This document shows, piece by piece, positions 1 to 6,884 of a stretch of 12,059 nucleotides of DNA (positions are counted from its first letter, which is position 1; every line of letters starts with the position of its first letter). Position numbers and translations under genes: made by a program. The DNA lies in NCBI GenBank assembly GCA_900553925.1, contig USFH01000058.1:1-12059 (forward strand). Reading direction: 5' to 3'. The stretch comes from an uncultured Clostridium sp. Its GTDB lineage: Bacteria; Bacillota; Clostridia; Lachnospirales; Lachnospiraceae. Below the pieces are notes generated by a model, which was not told the DNA's origin, ran no database searches, and saw only the letters and a program-made list of their open reading frames with translations.

Positions 1-294
1 GAGGAGGTGATTCTCATGTTTTCAGAAGCGTTAAAAATTGCAGATAGAAATACAGCGAAGTACATGATTGAGGAGCTGCAGGATCGGGTAACTCAGGCGG
101 AAGAGAACCAGAAATTGGCGGAAGAAGGTCAACAGAAGGAAGCAAAATTGCGCAAGCAGGCAGAAGACGGTCAGCAGAAGGAAGTTCAAAGACGCAAGCG
201 GGCAGAAGAAAACCAGAAACTAACGAGCGCAGAATTAGACGCAGCGAGGGAAAAAATTGCGGAACTTGAGGCTTTACAAGCCAAAAAACAATAA
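1..294 (+). CDS. Coiled-coil tail protein, possibly the C-terminal end of a longer gene (5' partial)
   Basis: The frame is open to the first base of the window and ends at TAA 292-294. About 95 residues are visible. After a short helical stretch containing ALKIADRNTAKYMIEELQ, the rest is a charged Gln/Lys/Glu-rich coiled coil. It holds two tandem 14-residue units (about 124-165 and 166-207), each with GQQKE near its start. From memory, the IADRNT..YMIEELQ segment followed by a coiled coil resembles the C-terminal tail of clostridial Rpn-family (PD-(D/E)XK) recombination-promoting nucleases; that is inference and the catalytic part is not in the window. The alternative is a separate small gene starting at ATG 16, because GAGGAGG at 1-7 lies 8 bases before it. 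Both readings share the same frame and stop. Confidence 0.6.
   Translation, partial: EEVILMFSEALKIADRNTAKYMIEELQDRVTQAEENQKLAEEGQQKEAKLRKQAEDGQQKEVQRRKRAEENQKLTSAELDAAREKIAELEALQAKKQ
124..207 (+). repeat. Two tandem 42-bp coding repeats
   Basis: Units 124-165 and 166-207 are in frame, 14 codons each, and match at about 33 of 42 bases by eye. They encode EGQQKEAKLRKQAE and DGQQKEVQRRKRAE. Flanking sequence (AEENQKL on both sides) suggests further decayed copies. Two heptads per unit fits expansion of a coiled coil. Confidence 0.7.
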
Positions 295-304
295 CCCTTG
301 GTAA

Positions 305-330
305 CACCGTTGCAAAACGGTGCCATTTTT
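305..330 (+). terminator. Intrinsic terminator after the coiled-coil gene
   Basis: A 7-bp perfect stem, CACCGTT (305-311) with AACGGTG (316-322), is closed by a GCAA tetraloop. It is followed by a T-run at 326-330 and begins 10 bases after the stop codon. Confidence 0.75.
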
Positions 331-336
331 AAGATA

Positions 337-367
337 AAAAATCACTGGCAAATCGTCAGTGATTTTT
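337..367 (-). terminator. Bidirectional terminator between convergent genes
   Basis: An 11-bp perfect stem pairs 337-347 with 357-367 around a 9-base loop. It has an A-run on the left and a T-run on the right, so it can stop transcription from either strand. It sits 7 bases past the end of the minus-strand antitoxin-like gene and backs up the preceding plus-strand terminator. Confidence 0.75.
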
Positions 368-373
368 GTCCAA

Positions 374-586
374 TTAATTCCAATTAATATCATTTTCAGA
401 AACAAAATCGCCATTACTAATTTCTTCAATTGAATTTTTTAATTCTTTTTCTTCTGAGGGAGTCAGTTTCGTAAAGTCCGGATCCCACGCTCTGACGAGT
501 TTCTTTGCTATATTATACAATAGTTCTTGATCCTCGACAGGCAACATGTTCATTATTTCGATAGTTTTAGTGGTTAATGTGCTCAT
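374..586 (-). CDS. Small antitoxin-like protein, second gene of a TA-like pair
   Basis: The product is 70 residues with no signal peptide or membrane helix. The N-terminal half is predicted helical (TIEIMNMLPVEDQELLYNI) and the C-terminal half is acidic, with KLTPSEEKEL and the ending SENDINWN. This layout resembles small type II antitoxins of the RelB/Phd kind, where a C-terminal acidic arm wraps the toxin; no named family is assigned. ATG 584-586 is chosen because AAGGAG lies 9 bases before it and overlaps the TGA of the upstream gene. That makes it the translationally coupled second gene of a two-gene transcript. The in-frame ATG at 604 lies upstream of this ribosome site and is less likely. 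Confidence 0.7.
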   Translation of the reverse strand: MSTLTTKTIEIMNMLPVEDQELLYNIAKKLVRAWDPDFTKLTPSEEKELKNSIEEISNGDFVSENDINWN

Positions 587-600
587 AAAATGCATCTCCT

Positions 601-801
601 TCATGTACCATAGATTTCTGAAAACACATCATCTGCTGAAACATTTACAGAATCATGCATGACATCTTCGGGTGCCTGTTGAAGAGCCTCGAACAAATAA
701 CTCTCTTTAACAGCCTTTCTTGCTTCTAATTCTGACAAATTGTATCTTTGGATTAAGCTGATAATAACACAATTCATATATGACAATGCTTTTGTATTCA
801 T
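601..801 (-). CDS. Unrecognised small helical protein, first gene of the TA-like pair
   Basis: I do not recognise this family. From ATG 799-801 the product is 66 residues, apparently all-helical and soluble, with a central YNLSELEARKAVKESYLFEAL stretch and a PEDVMH motif. GGAAGG lies about 13 bases upstream of the ATG, which is rather far. An in-frame TTG at 859-861 would give 86 residues with a Lys-rich N-terminus. The stop codon overlaps the ribosome site of the next gene, 14 bases before its start, so the two are co-translated. The partner looks like an antitoxin, so this protein may be the toxin or an accessory factor; that is inference from layout only. Confidence 0.6.
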   Translation of the reverse strand: MNTKALSYMNCVIISLIQRYNLSELEARKAVKESYLFEALQQAPEDVMHDSVNVSADDVFSEIYGT

Positions 802-896
802 TATATTGCTTGTTCCTTCCTTACATGGATTTATGTAATATTTTACAATCTTATCTTTCAAAACCTGCCATTACACACGAGTAGCTAATATGTATT

Positions 897-925
897 ATTA
901 TATACTTATATAATCCCCCTGTCAT
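897..925 (-). promoter_or_regulatory. Sigma-A-type promoter for the TA-like pair
   Basis: On the minus strand ATGACA (925-920) and TATAAT (902-897) are separated by 17 bases. The -35 box overlaps the stop codon of the broken gene at 922-924. Transcription would start near 890, leaving a leader of about 90 bases to ATG 801 or about 30 to TTG 861. Confidence 0.65.
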
Positions 926-1167
926 TCAACCTCTGGTTTATCACACAACTTCCTAAGAGCCACCATATCTTCATTAAGAATCGCCATAACGTCTCGTTGT
1001 CTGGGTATTGAAACATCATATTCTTCCTGCCCATCTACAATAATGTCATTTAGTCTGCTTTTTTTCACAACTTTGCCATTTACCTTATAAAAGAAATTAC
1101 AGGATTGCACCCTTCCTTCAAAAGAACAGTAAATATAAATCTTCTCCTAAACATATTTTATTTTCAT
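922..1167 (-). pseudogene. Small immunity-like gene interrupted by an in-frame TAG
   Basis: The ATG at 1167-1165 overlaps the TGA of the Imm70-like gene (ATGA), the usual arrangement for a coupled operon gene. After six codons (MKIKYV) the frame meets TAG at 1149-1147, then runs open for about 74 codons to TGA 924-922. The downstream part begins EKIYIYCSFEG and continues with NFFYKVNGKVV. EKIYIY followed by aromatic strand residues faintly recalls the YezG/DUF600 immunity fold, where a Trp often precedes this segment; TAG could derive from TGG. That is weak inference. The only later start-like codon, GTG 1110, has GGAAGG directly against it with no spacer, so a shorter functional gene is doubtful. 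Confidence 0.55.
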
Positions 1168-1592
1168 AATGCCTCTATCTCTATTGGTAATTCTGACTCT
1201 TGACTATCCTCTAAAGCATGTTTAAACACTGTTAAAAAATCTTCGCCATCACTTGTCACAAAATAATTTGACAAGTCGGTTATATCCTTACTAATATTAT
1301 TACCCCATGGCGGCTGCTTCTTAATATCATCTATGTCCCAAACTACCTTATCTGGCGATATTTTTCCTAACTCTTCTTCAATTGTGTCCAGCTCTATTAA
1401 CGCTTTACCCACATTTTCACTATCAAGACTTCCTTGATATAATTTGTTCATTATCAGTGGAAATCTACTTCCCCAACTACCATTCTCTAAATTTACAGCA
1501 ACTGTTGAAAAAAAACAGTGTAAAAAATCGCCACTACCTATTTGATACCAAAAAAATCCAACTTTAAATCCAACTGCCATATCATGTGTCAT
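1164..1592 (-). CDS. Imm70-like immunity protein
   Basis: The product is a 142-residue soluble protein. It has GSGDFLHCFFSTV near residue 20, a GSWGSRFPLIMNKLYQG segment near 40, and PPWGNNISKDITDLSNYF near 95. These are the hallmarks I remember for the Imm70 immunity family of bacterial polymorphic toxin systems. Such proteins bind and neutralise a cognate secreted toxin domain in the cytoplasm. ATG 1592 is chosen because AAGGAG lies 8 bases upstream and the ATG overlaps the TGA of the lipoprotein gene (ATGA). A second ATG four codons later would give MAVGFKVG. No toxin gene is visible beside it. Confidence 0.65.
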   Translation of the reverse strand: MTHDMAVGFKVGFFWYQIGSGDFLHCFFSTVAVNLENGSWGSRFPLIMNKLYQGSLDSENVGKALIELDTIEEELGKISPDKVVWDIDDIKKQPPWGNNISKDITDLSNYFVTSDGEDFLTVFKHALEDSQESELPIEIEAL

Positions 1593-2203
1593 TTGTGTTC
1601 TCCTTGTTTCATTTCTTTCAGCTTTTCCTCGAATTCTTCTTCCTCAACCGATGCTTTGGGATTATCCTTAGATATATGCAGATCAAACATAACTTCCCCG
1701 GTTGGCTGATAGATAAATTTTATTGTTAGTTCACGTTCATCATACGGAATCCCGGCATATGCCTGAATTGCCTTACATGCTCCAACCAACACCACATGTG
1801 TATAAGCAAAATCCATAAGCTCTGTTGAATCATCCGCATAATAGGTGATTTCATTACAATCATAATTCACTTCAACAGGCTTATCTGCTTGCTTTATCGC
1901 AGTTTTTATATCACCAACCGTTTTGTCATATTCCGCTTTCAATTGCTCCCGGTTAAACTTCAGTACACAACGTCCTTCCTCATTGACCCACGCATCTACA
2001 CAACGTTTTTGATCTTTCATCATCTGCCCTGCTTCCTCTGCTGTCTGCCCAGCATGCGCTCCCAAAGAAAATTCTATATTGACCGTCTTTCCTCTTTTTA
2101 ACTTTAAGCATGACATGTACTCCCCTTTTTCTTCTGTGAAGGAACAGCCGGCAAGTAACATGATGCATAATATGCATAATATTGTTCTATACAAACGGTT
2201 CAT
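1589..2203 (-). CDS. Putative lipoprotein of unknown function
   Basis: The product is 204 residues. A positively charged start (MNRLYR) leads into a hydrophobic core and the lipobox LAGC, so Cys20 should be lipidated and the protein anchored outside the membrane. The mature part contains four further Cys residues, a helical central region (EQLKAEYDKTVGDIKTAIKQ), a Tyr-rich strand segment and a Lys/Glu-rich C-terminal helix. I do not recognise the fold. GGAGG about 10 bases before the ATG supports the start. It overlaps the Imm70-like gene by four bases and follows the membrane protein gene by 87 bases without an obvious terminator, so all three probably share a transcript. Confidence 0.75.
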   Translation of the reverse strand: MNRLYRTILCILCIMLLAGCSFTEEKGEYMSCLKLKRGKTVNIEFSLGAHAGQTAEEAGQMMKDQKRCVDAWVNEEGRCVLKFNREQLKAEYDKTVGDIKTAIKQADKPVEVNYDCNEITYYADDSTELMDFAYTHVVLVGACKAIQAYAGIPYDERELTIKFIYQPTGEVMFDLHISKDNPKASVEEEEFEEKLKEMKQGEHK

Positions 2204-2290
2204 TTCGTTTTATCCTCCGTATTCGCAGCTTTACCGATAAGAGATTATCTGCTGCATCTCCTTGGTATTCCGGTTCCAGATCACGCCCCT

Positions 2291-3064
2291 CTACGCCTGA
2301 TGCTCATTTTCATACCGATTCTTAAAATACTCCAGCAATTCCTTGTAGTTGTCCATTGAATGATAGAACCGGACCGAATCCGTATATTCGCCGCCATTCC
2401 ATCTATATGCGTATGTAACCGAGAACCAGCCACCGGGATTATTCACCTTCAATACCTTCTCCACCGGCAATGCAAATGTCGCGAATTTGCCATTCTGCAT
2501 TGTCTCCTGAAATAACGGGGTCTCACGGATGCGCTTCAACAGGAAATCCTTGCGCTGGATCATCTTTACAGCTTTCAGTTCCATGTCACGACTATCCATC
2601 GCCCGCCCAATATTCGTCATATTTGGTCCCTGTGATGCCACCTGCTGCACCTTGTATCCGGATAATCCGGTTGCCTCTAAGAAGGCATCCTCGTTCAGAT
2701 GTACAACATATGCATGATTCGCCTTGTCTATCAGCACAGCATGCAGCACATCCGTATACGTGCGAAGTCTCCGCTTATAATCCGTCTTAAAAAGCAGACA
2801 GCCGAACATCAGCACGAAACATACAAGTCCCAGCCAGGTGTTCAGTTTACCATTCTCATAATCACCGGTTATTCCCATCCACGCCGAGTACGCCAGTCCA
2901 GCGATTGATCCGATCAACAGCACAATCCATACCAGAGATCCCGGAACCGACATATTCCGTATCGTTCTTGGTTCATAACTGTACAGCTTCATATCCTGTG
3001 CTCCTACAGGAGTCTCCCATTGACTCTGCACCCCATTCACATCAAATAGTTTTTCTTCACTCAT
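2291..3064 (-). CDS. Two-helix membrane protein of unknown function
   Basis: The product is 257 residues from ATG 3064, chosen for AGAGG 7 bases upstream; an in-frame ATG at 3097 lacks a ribosome site. The first 40 residues are soluble. Hydrophobic helices follow at about 43-64 and 75-93, then a soluble domain of about 160 residues. With two helices, the soluble N- and C-terminal parts lie on the same side; KTDYKRRLR right after helix 2 suggests that side is the cytoplasm. The domain ends in strand-like segments (WFSVTYAYRWNGGEYTDSVRFY). I do not recognise the family. It is the first gene of the minus-strand run leading to the lipoprotein and Imm70-like gene. Confidence 0.75.
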   Translation of the reverse strand: MSEEKLFDVNGVQSQWETPVGAQDMKLYSYEPRTIRNMSVPGSLVWIVLLIGSIAGLAYSAWMGITGDYENGKLNTWLGLVCFVLMFGCLLFKTDYKRRLRTYTDVLHAVLIDKANHAYVVHLNEDAFLEATGLSGYKVQQVASQGPNMTNIGRAMDSRDMELKAVKMIQRKDFLLKRIRETPLFQETMQNGKFATFALPVEKVLKVNNPGGWFSVTYAYRWNGGEYTDSVRFYHSMDNYKELLEYFKNRYENEHQA

Positions 3065-3095
3065 TTTGTTACCTCTTTCTAATGTGATTTTTTTC

Positions 3096-3123
3096 ATTCT
3101 ACCATCTGCATAACAGCTTTCGA
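3096..3123 (-). promoter_or_regulatory. Possible promoter of the membrane protein operon
   Basis: On the minus strand TCGAAA (3123-3118) and TAGAAT (3101-3096) are 16 bases apart, about 30 bases before the ATG. Each box matches consensus at four or five of six positions. The -35 box is overlapped by an inverted repeat at 3119-3143. Confidence 0.35.
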
Positions 3124-3143
3124 TTCATTTTCCGCGAATCGAA
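3119..3143. promoter_or_regulatory. Inverted repeat, candidate operator
   Basis: TTCGATTC (3119-3126) is perfectly repeated in inverse as GAATCGAA (3136-3143), with a 9-base spacer. It overlaps the candidate -35 box of the membrane protein operon, where a bound repressor could act. It has no T-run, so it is not a terminator. Confidence 0.35.
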
Positions 3144-3243
3144 GATTTTTTCCGTTAACCGTAAGTTTTGCATAATTCTTTGTTTATTACAATCGGTCGG
3201 TCTGTTTTTGCATGATCAGATGCAGCTTTTGCATCGCCATAAC

Positions 3244-3268
3244 AAAAAAAGAGGTGCTCTGCACCTCT
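3244..3268 (-). terminator. Intrinsic terminator of the GntR-family gene
   Basis: On the minus strand AGAGGTGC pairs with GCACCTCT (3268-3261 with 3257-3250) around a three-base loop. A run of six to seven T residues follows, 20 bases past the gene's stop codon. Confidence 0.85.
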
Positions 3269-3287
3269 CTCATGTTTTTCTGTTTAC

Positions 3288-3956
3288 TTATACTTCCTTC
3301 TGCAGATTCCGGATCACGATCTGCTCCTGATTATAAATATGTTCCTTCATGATCTTCTGCGCGGTCTCTACATCGCCCGCTAAGATCGCCTCCGTAATCT
3401 GGTCATGCTCCCGGATCAGATTCTCGTGATACGAGAAATCCTTCACATATTCAAAGCGATATCGGTACACCTGCTCCCGCAGATTCATCGCGATCGTGAT
3501 CAGCTTCTGATTCTTCGACGCACGGTAGATCGTATTGTGGAATCGCTCATCGCCTTCTACGATTGCCTTCACATCCTTTGATTTCACAGCTTCCCGGAAC
3601 GCCACGCACGCCTGTCGGATCTCGACCTTCTCCTCTTCATCGATCCGCTCACACGCAAGCTTGACCGATAGCGAATCGATCGTCATACGCACCTCCAAAG
3701 CATCCTTCAGATCCTTCACTGTGATCTTCGCGACCTCCGCACCTTTTCGTGGCACCATGACTACCAGACCTTCCAGCTCCAGCATCCGGATCGCCTCACG
3801 CACCGGTGTCCGGCTGACGCCCAGCTTATTCGCGAGCGTAACCTCCATCAATCGTTCGCCCGGCTGTAACTCACCCTGTATGATTGCCTTGCGCAATGTA
3901 TGAAATACAACCTCCCGAAGTGGAAGATACTCATCGATATTCATATCTAATTTCAT
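3288..3956 (-). CDS. GntR-family transcriptional regulator, FCD (FadR) subfamily
   Basis: The product is 222 residues, normal for the subfamily. A winged helix-turn-helix occupies about residues 12-78, with the family signature from LQPGERL through LANKLGVSRTPVREAIRMLELEGLV. The C-terminal helical FCD domain (about 82-208) carries likely metal or ligand-site residues in DERFH (Asp136, His140), REHD (His184) and KEH (His206). Members bind small organic acids or sugars and regulate catabolic genes. The target cannot be read here, since the neighbours are ispE and an unrelated operon. ATG 3956 is chosen for AAGGAGG 8 bases upstream; an ATG at 3995 is less likely. A palindrome at 4050-4064 suggests autoregulation. 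Confidence 0.9.
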   Translation of the reverse strand: MKLDMNIDEYLPLREVVFHTLRKAIIQGELQPGERLMEVTLANKLGVSRTPVREAIRMLELEGLVVMVPRKGAEVAKITVKDLKDALEVRMTIDSLSVKLACERIDEEEKVEIRQACVAFREAVKSKDVKAIVEGDERFHNTIYRASKNQKLITIAMNLREQVYRYRFEYVKDFSYHENLIREHDQITEAILAGDVETAQKIMKEHIYNQEQIVIRNLQKEV

Positions 3957-4049
3957 ATCCGCTACCTCCTTGCCATCCTGACAAAACTTATCCATTCAGA
4001 TTTCCATTACCTTCTTCGTTCCCCATATACATCGCAAATAATCTCATCG

Positions 4050-4064
4050 TGTATACAATATACA
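4050..4064. promoter_or_regulatory. Palindromic site, probable GntR/FCD operator
   Basis: TGTATA (4050-4055) and TATACA (4059-4064) form an inverted repeat with a 3-base centre. The left half also reads as the self-palindrome TGTATACA. TTGTATACAA-like sequences are typical targets of FCD-type GntR regulators. The site lies about 95 bases upstream of the regulator's own ATG, in the only intergenic region that could hold its promoter. Confidence 0.45.
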
Positions 4065-4161
4065 TTACTATGCATAACCAAATATTTCAAGCAGATTTTT
4101 CATTTCTATCAGAGTATTTTTCTCAAGAAGCGGCTATCTCTGCTGTAATTCACAGATTCTT

Positions 4162-5028
4162 CTAACACGGCTGTGTCACATATACCTCAGAAAGTCCATA
4201 CTGCTGCCGGATCTTCTCTGCCGCCTGCTCTGCAGTCGCTTTCTCTGTATATAAACCAAACACCGTCGGTCCACTGCCGCTCATGATTGCATTCTCCGCG
4301 CCAGCCTCCTTCATCGTCTGCTTGATCTCTTCAATCTGCGGATACAGCTTCGTTGTCACTGTCTCCAGCACATTTTCCATGCGGTCGGCCACACCTGCCA
4401 GATCCCCCAGCTTCAAAGCATCTACCATGCCTGCGACATCCGGGTGATGTTCCAGCTCGTTCGCATGCAGGTTCTCATATACCATCTTTGTGCTGACCGA
4501 TACCTTCGGTTTCGCCACAACAACGTAACAGTCCGGAAGCGGCGCAACCTCTGTCAGCACTTCGCCGATGCCCTCGGAAAGCGCGGTCTTCGCCAGGATA
4601 CAATACGGCACATCCGCGCCAAGTGTAACGCCAAGCTTCATCAGCTCTGCAGTTGTCACATCCAGTCCATACAGCTCCCGCATCGCATGAAATGCAGCGG
4701 CGCAGTCCGTACTGCCACCCGCCATACCGGCTTCCACCGGTATCCGCTTTGTGAGATCCACATGAATCTTGCCGGTCAGATGATACGTCTTGCCCATCAG
4801 CGCAACCGCCTTATAGACGAGATTTTTCTCATCACATGGAACAAACTCTTTGTCACACGACAGCGTGATTGCAAGCGTATCCGCCTCCTTCATCGTAAAT
4901 GTCAATGTATCATACAAGCTAAGGTTCTGCATGATCATGCAGACATCGTGATACCCATCTTCGCGTCTGCGCAGAACATCCAGCGCCAGATTCACCTTTG
5001 CATATGCATTTCTCGTTAATATCTTCAC
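4162..5028 (-). CDS. ispE: 4-diphosphocytidyl-2-C-methyl-D-erythritol kinase
   Basis: IspE is the ATP-dependent GHMP kinase that phosphorylates CDP-methylerythritol in the cytosolic MEP pathway to isopentenyl diphosphate. The product is 288 residues, the usual length. It opens with NAYAKVNLALDVLRRREDGYH, with the catalytic Lys at 11. The ATP-binding loop IPVEAGMAGGSTD lies at 96-108, GADVPY with the catalytic Asp at 139, and the third GHMP motif MSGSGPT near 249-255. GTG 5028 is chosen because homologues begin just before RNAYAKVNL and a purine-rich GAGAGG lies 9 bases upstream. The frame stays open upstream to 5127 without family-like sequence. It is followed after 205 bases by the GntR-family gene. 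Confidence 0.93.
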   Translation of the reverse strand: MKILTRNAYAKVNLALDVLRRREDGYHDVCMIMQNLSLYDTLTFTMKEADTLAITLSCDKEFVPCDEKNLVYKAVALMGKTYHLTGKIHVDLTKRIPVEAGMAGGSTDCAAAFHAMRELYGLDVTTAELMKLGVTLGADVPYCILAKTALSEGIGEVLTEVAPLPDCYVVVAKPKVSVSTKMVYENLHANELEHHPDVAGMVDALKLGDLAGVADRMENVLETVTTKLYPQIEEIKQTMKEAGAENAIMSGSGPTVFGLYTEKATAEQAAEKIRQQYGLSEVYVTQPC

Positions 5029-5062
5029 CCTCGACAGCCTCTCTTTCCTGCTTCTCCTACCG

Positions 5063-5150
5063 TTTCCGTAAGTTATATCTATTATACTTATTTGACTGCT
5101 ACCGGCGTTCAAATCACAATTATTCATTTCCGTAAGCTGTGTTTATTATA
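5063..5150 (-). repeat. Duplicated promoter-proximal element upstream of ispE
   Basis: Reading the minus strand, TATAAT-N8-CTTACGGAAA occurs at 5150-5127 and again at 5086-5063, exactly 64 bases apart. The first TATAAT is the -10 box of a well-formed promoter. The second has only a poor -35 (TTGAAC at 20 bases). The shared block could be a duplicated regulator site or initial transcribed segment. Confidence 0.6.
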
Positions 5151-5173
5151 CCAATACAGACAGCGCTTCTCAA
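5145..5173 (-). promoter_or_regulatory. Sigma-A-type promoter of ispE
   Basis: On the minus strand TTGAGA (5173-5168) and TATAAT (5150-5145) are 17 bases apart. Transcription should begin near 5138, giving a leader of about 110 bases that includes the second copy of the duplicated element. Confidence 0.7.
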
Positions 5174-5264
5174 TCTATTTGTTACACTTATCATCGGATA
5201 TAACAATATATGATTATCGGACATATGCTGACATTTCCCCACCAGCGAGTTCCCTGTACGAACA

Positions 5265-5294
5265 AAATCCATGCCGCATAAGCAGCATGGATTT
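5265..5294 (-). terminator. Likely terminator of the SipL-like gene
   Basis: A 10-bp perfect stem pairs 5265-5274 with 5285-5294 around a 10-base loop, with TTTTGTT following on the minus strand. It lies 39 bases past the stop codon. The T-run is short, so termination may be partial. Confidence 0.6.
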
Positions 5295-5333
5295 CTATGG
5301 TTTCAGATTCTATTTTGCATGGCTCTCTATGCG

Positions 5334-6884
5334 CTAGGATTTCACGATCAGTAGCCGGTCTCCGGCAGAAATCTGCTCCGATTCCAGTTCATTTAACTGC
5401 TTGATCGAGTCGATCGACGCATAGTATTTCTTTGCGATCGTCCAGATCGTATCGCCCGGCTGCACCACATATCCGACGATTCCCGGCTGTGCCGCCTTCT
5501 TTGCCTCGTCGATCGGCTGGACGGTAAGCTCGGTTATCACCTGGCTTTCTCCCTTCGCAAAGACCGTGATATTCAGGTTTACCTGCGCCTTGATCTCCAT
5601 CTCTTCGCTATTAAGCAGCGATGCATTTAACTGGTCTAAGCACGGATGGATCCGGATGGAATCCTCTGCGGAGAGCGGCACGGTGTCCGCCGTATATGTA
5701 AATGGAATCTCCACATCCACACAGCTCATCGGATCATCTCCGGTTGCGATATACAGGACATTGCATTTCACAACGCCGGAGATATTCGTTCCGGTCTCAT
5801 CCACCGTCACATCGTCGATATCAACATCCCCATACACATGACAGATCTGCAGAAGCTTCGTCTTGTCGCCACCGACCTGCTTCCTTGCACTGACTTTTGC
5901 TTTCGCGGCGTTCTTGAGCAGCAGCGTCTCGTAATCGAGCACCTCATATTTCGGCACCAGATCCGCACTCGGCGAATACACATCGGTCAGCATACGGCAG
6001 GAACAATCCTCATACAGCTTGATACACAGGTCAACATTATAGTCACAGCCAAATACCCGGTCTTCCCCATCCGCATCCTGACGCACAGTGATGTCACCTT
6101 TTCCAAGCATATAGTCGACATCAATCACCATGCCTTCTTTCGCACCGGCACAAGGAATCTCGCGGTACAGCGACCGTACCGAGAAGATCGACTGCACCGG
6201 CAGACGCTCCTCGCCACCCTTATACAGGATAAATATCTCGATCTCCCCGCGGATGATAAGTGTCTCATCCCCCGCCTTCGACTCCATATTCCGAAGCGCC
6301 ACACACTGCCACAAAACCTCCTGGATATTCGGTTTGTTCTGCGGAATCTCCAGTTCTTCCCGGATCTTTAAAACATCTCTTTTCGACTGCACGACCTGGC
6401 TGAAATTCAGCTCCCCGTACTGGCAGTCGACACCCTCGCCCTGCGCGATCCCAGTCGCCGCCTCCATATACATATCTTCATAGACATTCACCTGATTCCC
6501 GATCAATCCCCGCACCTCAAGCTTGCGCGGGTTGATCATCGTCACGGTCAGATCCTCCAGCTGACTATGGCAGTCCACCTGGCTTGCAGAGGTCACTCCG
6601 TCACACGTTACAACGTCCTCGAACGGAATCTCACTCTGGAATTCGCACAATCGCGGAATCTCTCCGCCGGTCCGATACAGCACACGCACGCACACAAATC
6701 CTTCGATGCGCACCTTCCCATCCTCCGGCACCATAGACTCCAGAATAATATGTCCTTCTTTTGCAACCAGCTTCTCCATATCTCCCTTACCATCCGGGAT
6801 TGTGAAATCATCATCCACGGTGATCTGTGAATATTTTGACTGTGTCAACACGCTTGTATGTATTTCTTTCTTTGAAAATTCCAT
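5334..6884 (-). CDS. SipL-like spore protein with SPOCS (DUF3794) domains and C-terminal LysM
   Basis: The product is 516 residues. The N-terminal 420 or so residues contain repeated beta-rich SPOCS/DUF3794 units, seen as three similar strand patterns of the type EIFILYKGG or VLYIATGDD near residues 70, 225 and 385. A LysM domain closes the protein at about 471-516 (YVVQPGDTIWTIAKKYY and SAGDRLLIV). SipL of Clostridioides difficile has the same layout and length and binds SpoIVA through LysM to attach the coat to the forespore. The role here is inferred from that. ATG 6884 is chosen for GGAGG 5 bases upstream; an ATG at 6911 has no such site. There is no signal peptide, fitting a mother-cell protein. 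Confidence 0.85.
   Translation of the reverse strand: MEFSKKEIHTSVLTQSKYSQITVDDDFTIPDGKGDMEKLVAKEGHIILESMVPEDGKVRIEGFVCVRVLYRTGGEIPRLCEFQSEIPFEDVVTCDGVTSASQVDCHSQLEDLTVTMINPRKLEVRGLIGNQVNVYEDMYMEAATGIAQGEGVDCQYGELNFSQVVQSKRDVLKIREELEIPQNKPNIQEVLWQCVALRNMESKAGDETLIIRGEIEIFILYKGGEERLPVQSIFSVRSLYREIPCAGAKEGMVIDVDYMLGKGDITVRQDADGEDRVFGCDYNVDLCIKLYEDCSCRMLTDVYSPSADLVPKYEVLDYETLLLKNAAKAKVSARKQVGGDKTKLLQICHVYGDVDIDDVTVDETGTNISGVVKCNVLYIATGDDPMSCVDVEIPFTYTADTVPLSAEDSIRIHPCLDQLNASLLNSEEMEIKAQVNLNITVFAKGESQVITELTVQPIDEAKKAAQPGIVGYVVQPGDTIWTIAKKYYASIDSIKQLNELESEQISAGDRLLIVKS

Noticed and set aside
922..1110. A 62-codon gene starting at GTG 1110
   Set aside because: The GGAAGG directly touches the GTG, leaving no spacer, and the open frame continues upstream to a TAG and beyond it to an ATGA-coupled ATG, which fits a broken gene better.
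3210..3235. Overlapping small hairpins (GCAT/ATGC and GATGCA/TGCATC) as a riboswitch-like switch
   Set aside because: The stems are only 4 to 6 bp, have no T-run, and lie far upstream of the next start codon, so chance is a sufficient explanation.
4444..5019. A 191-codon open frame opposite ispE
   Set aside because: It lies wholly inside ispE on the other strand and has shadow-like composition with no ribosome site that stands out.
5646..6371. A 241-codon open frame opposite the SipL-like gene
   Set aside because: It is fully antisense to a well-supported gene, is rich in His and Arg as expected for a shadow frame, and resembles no protein I know.
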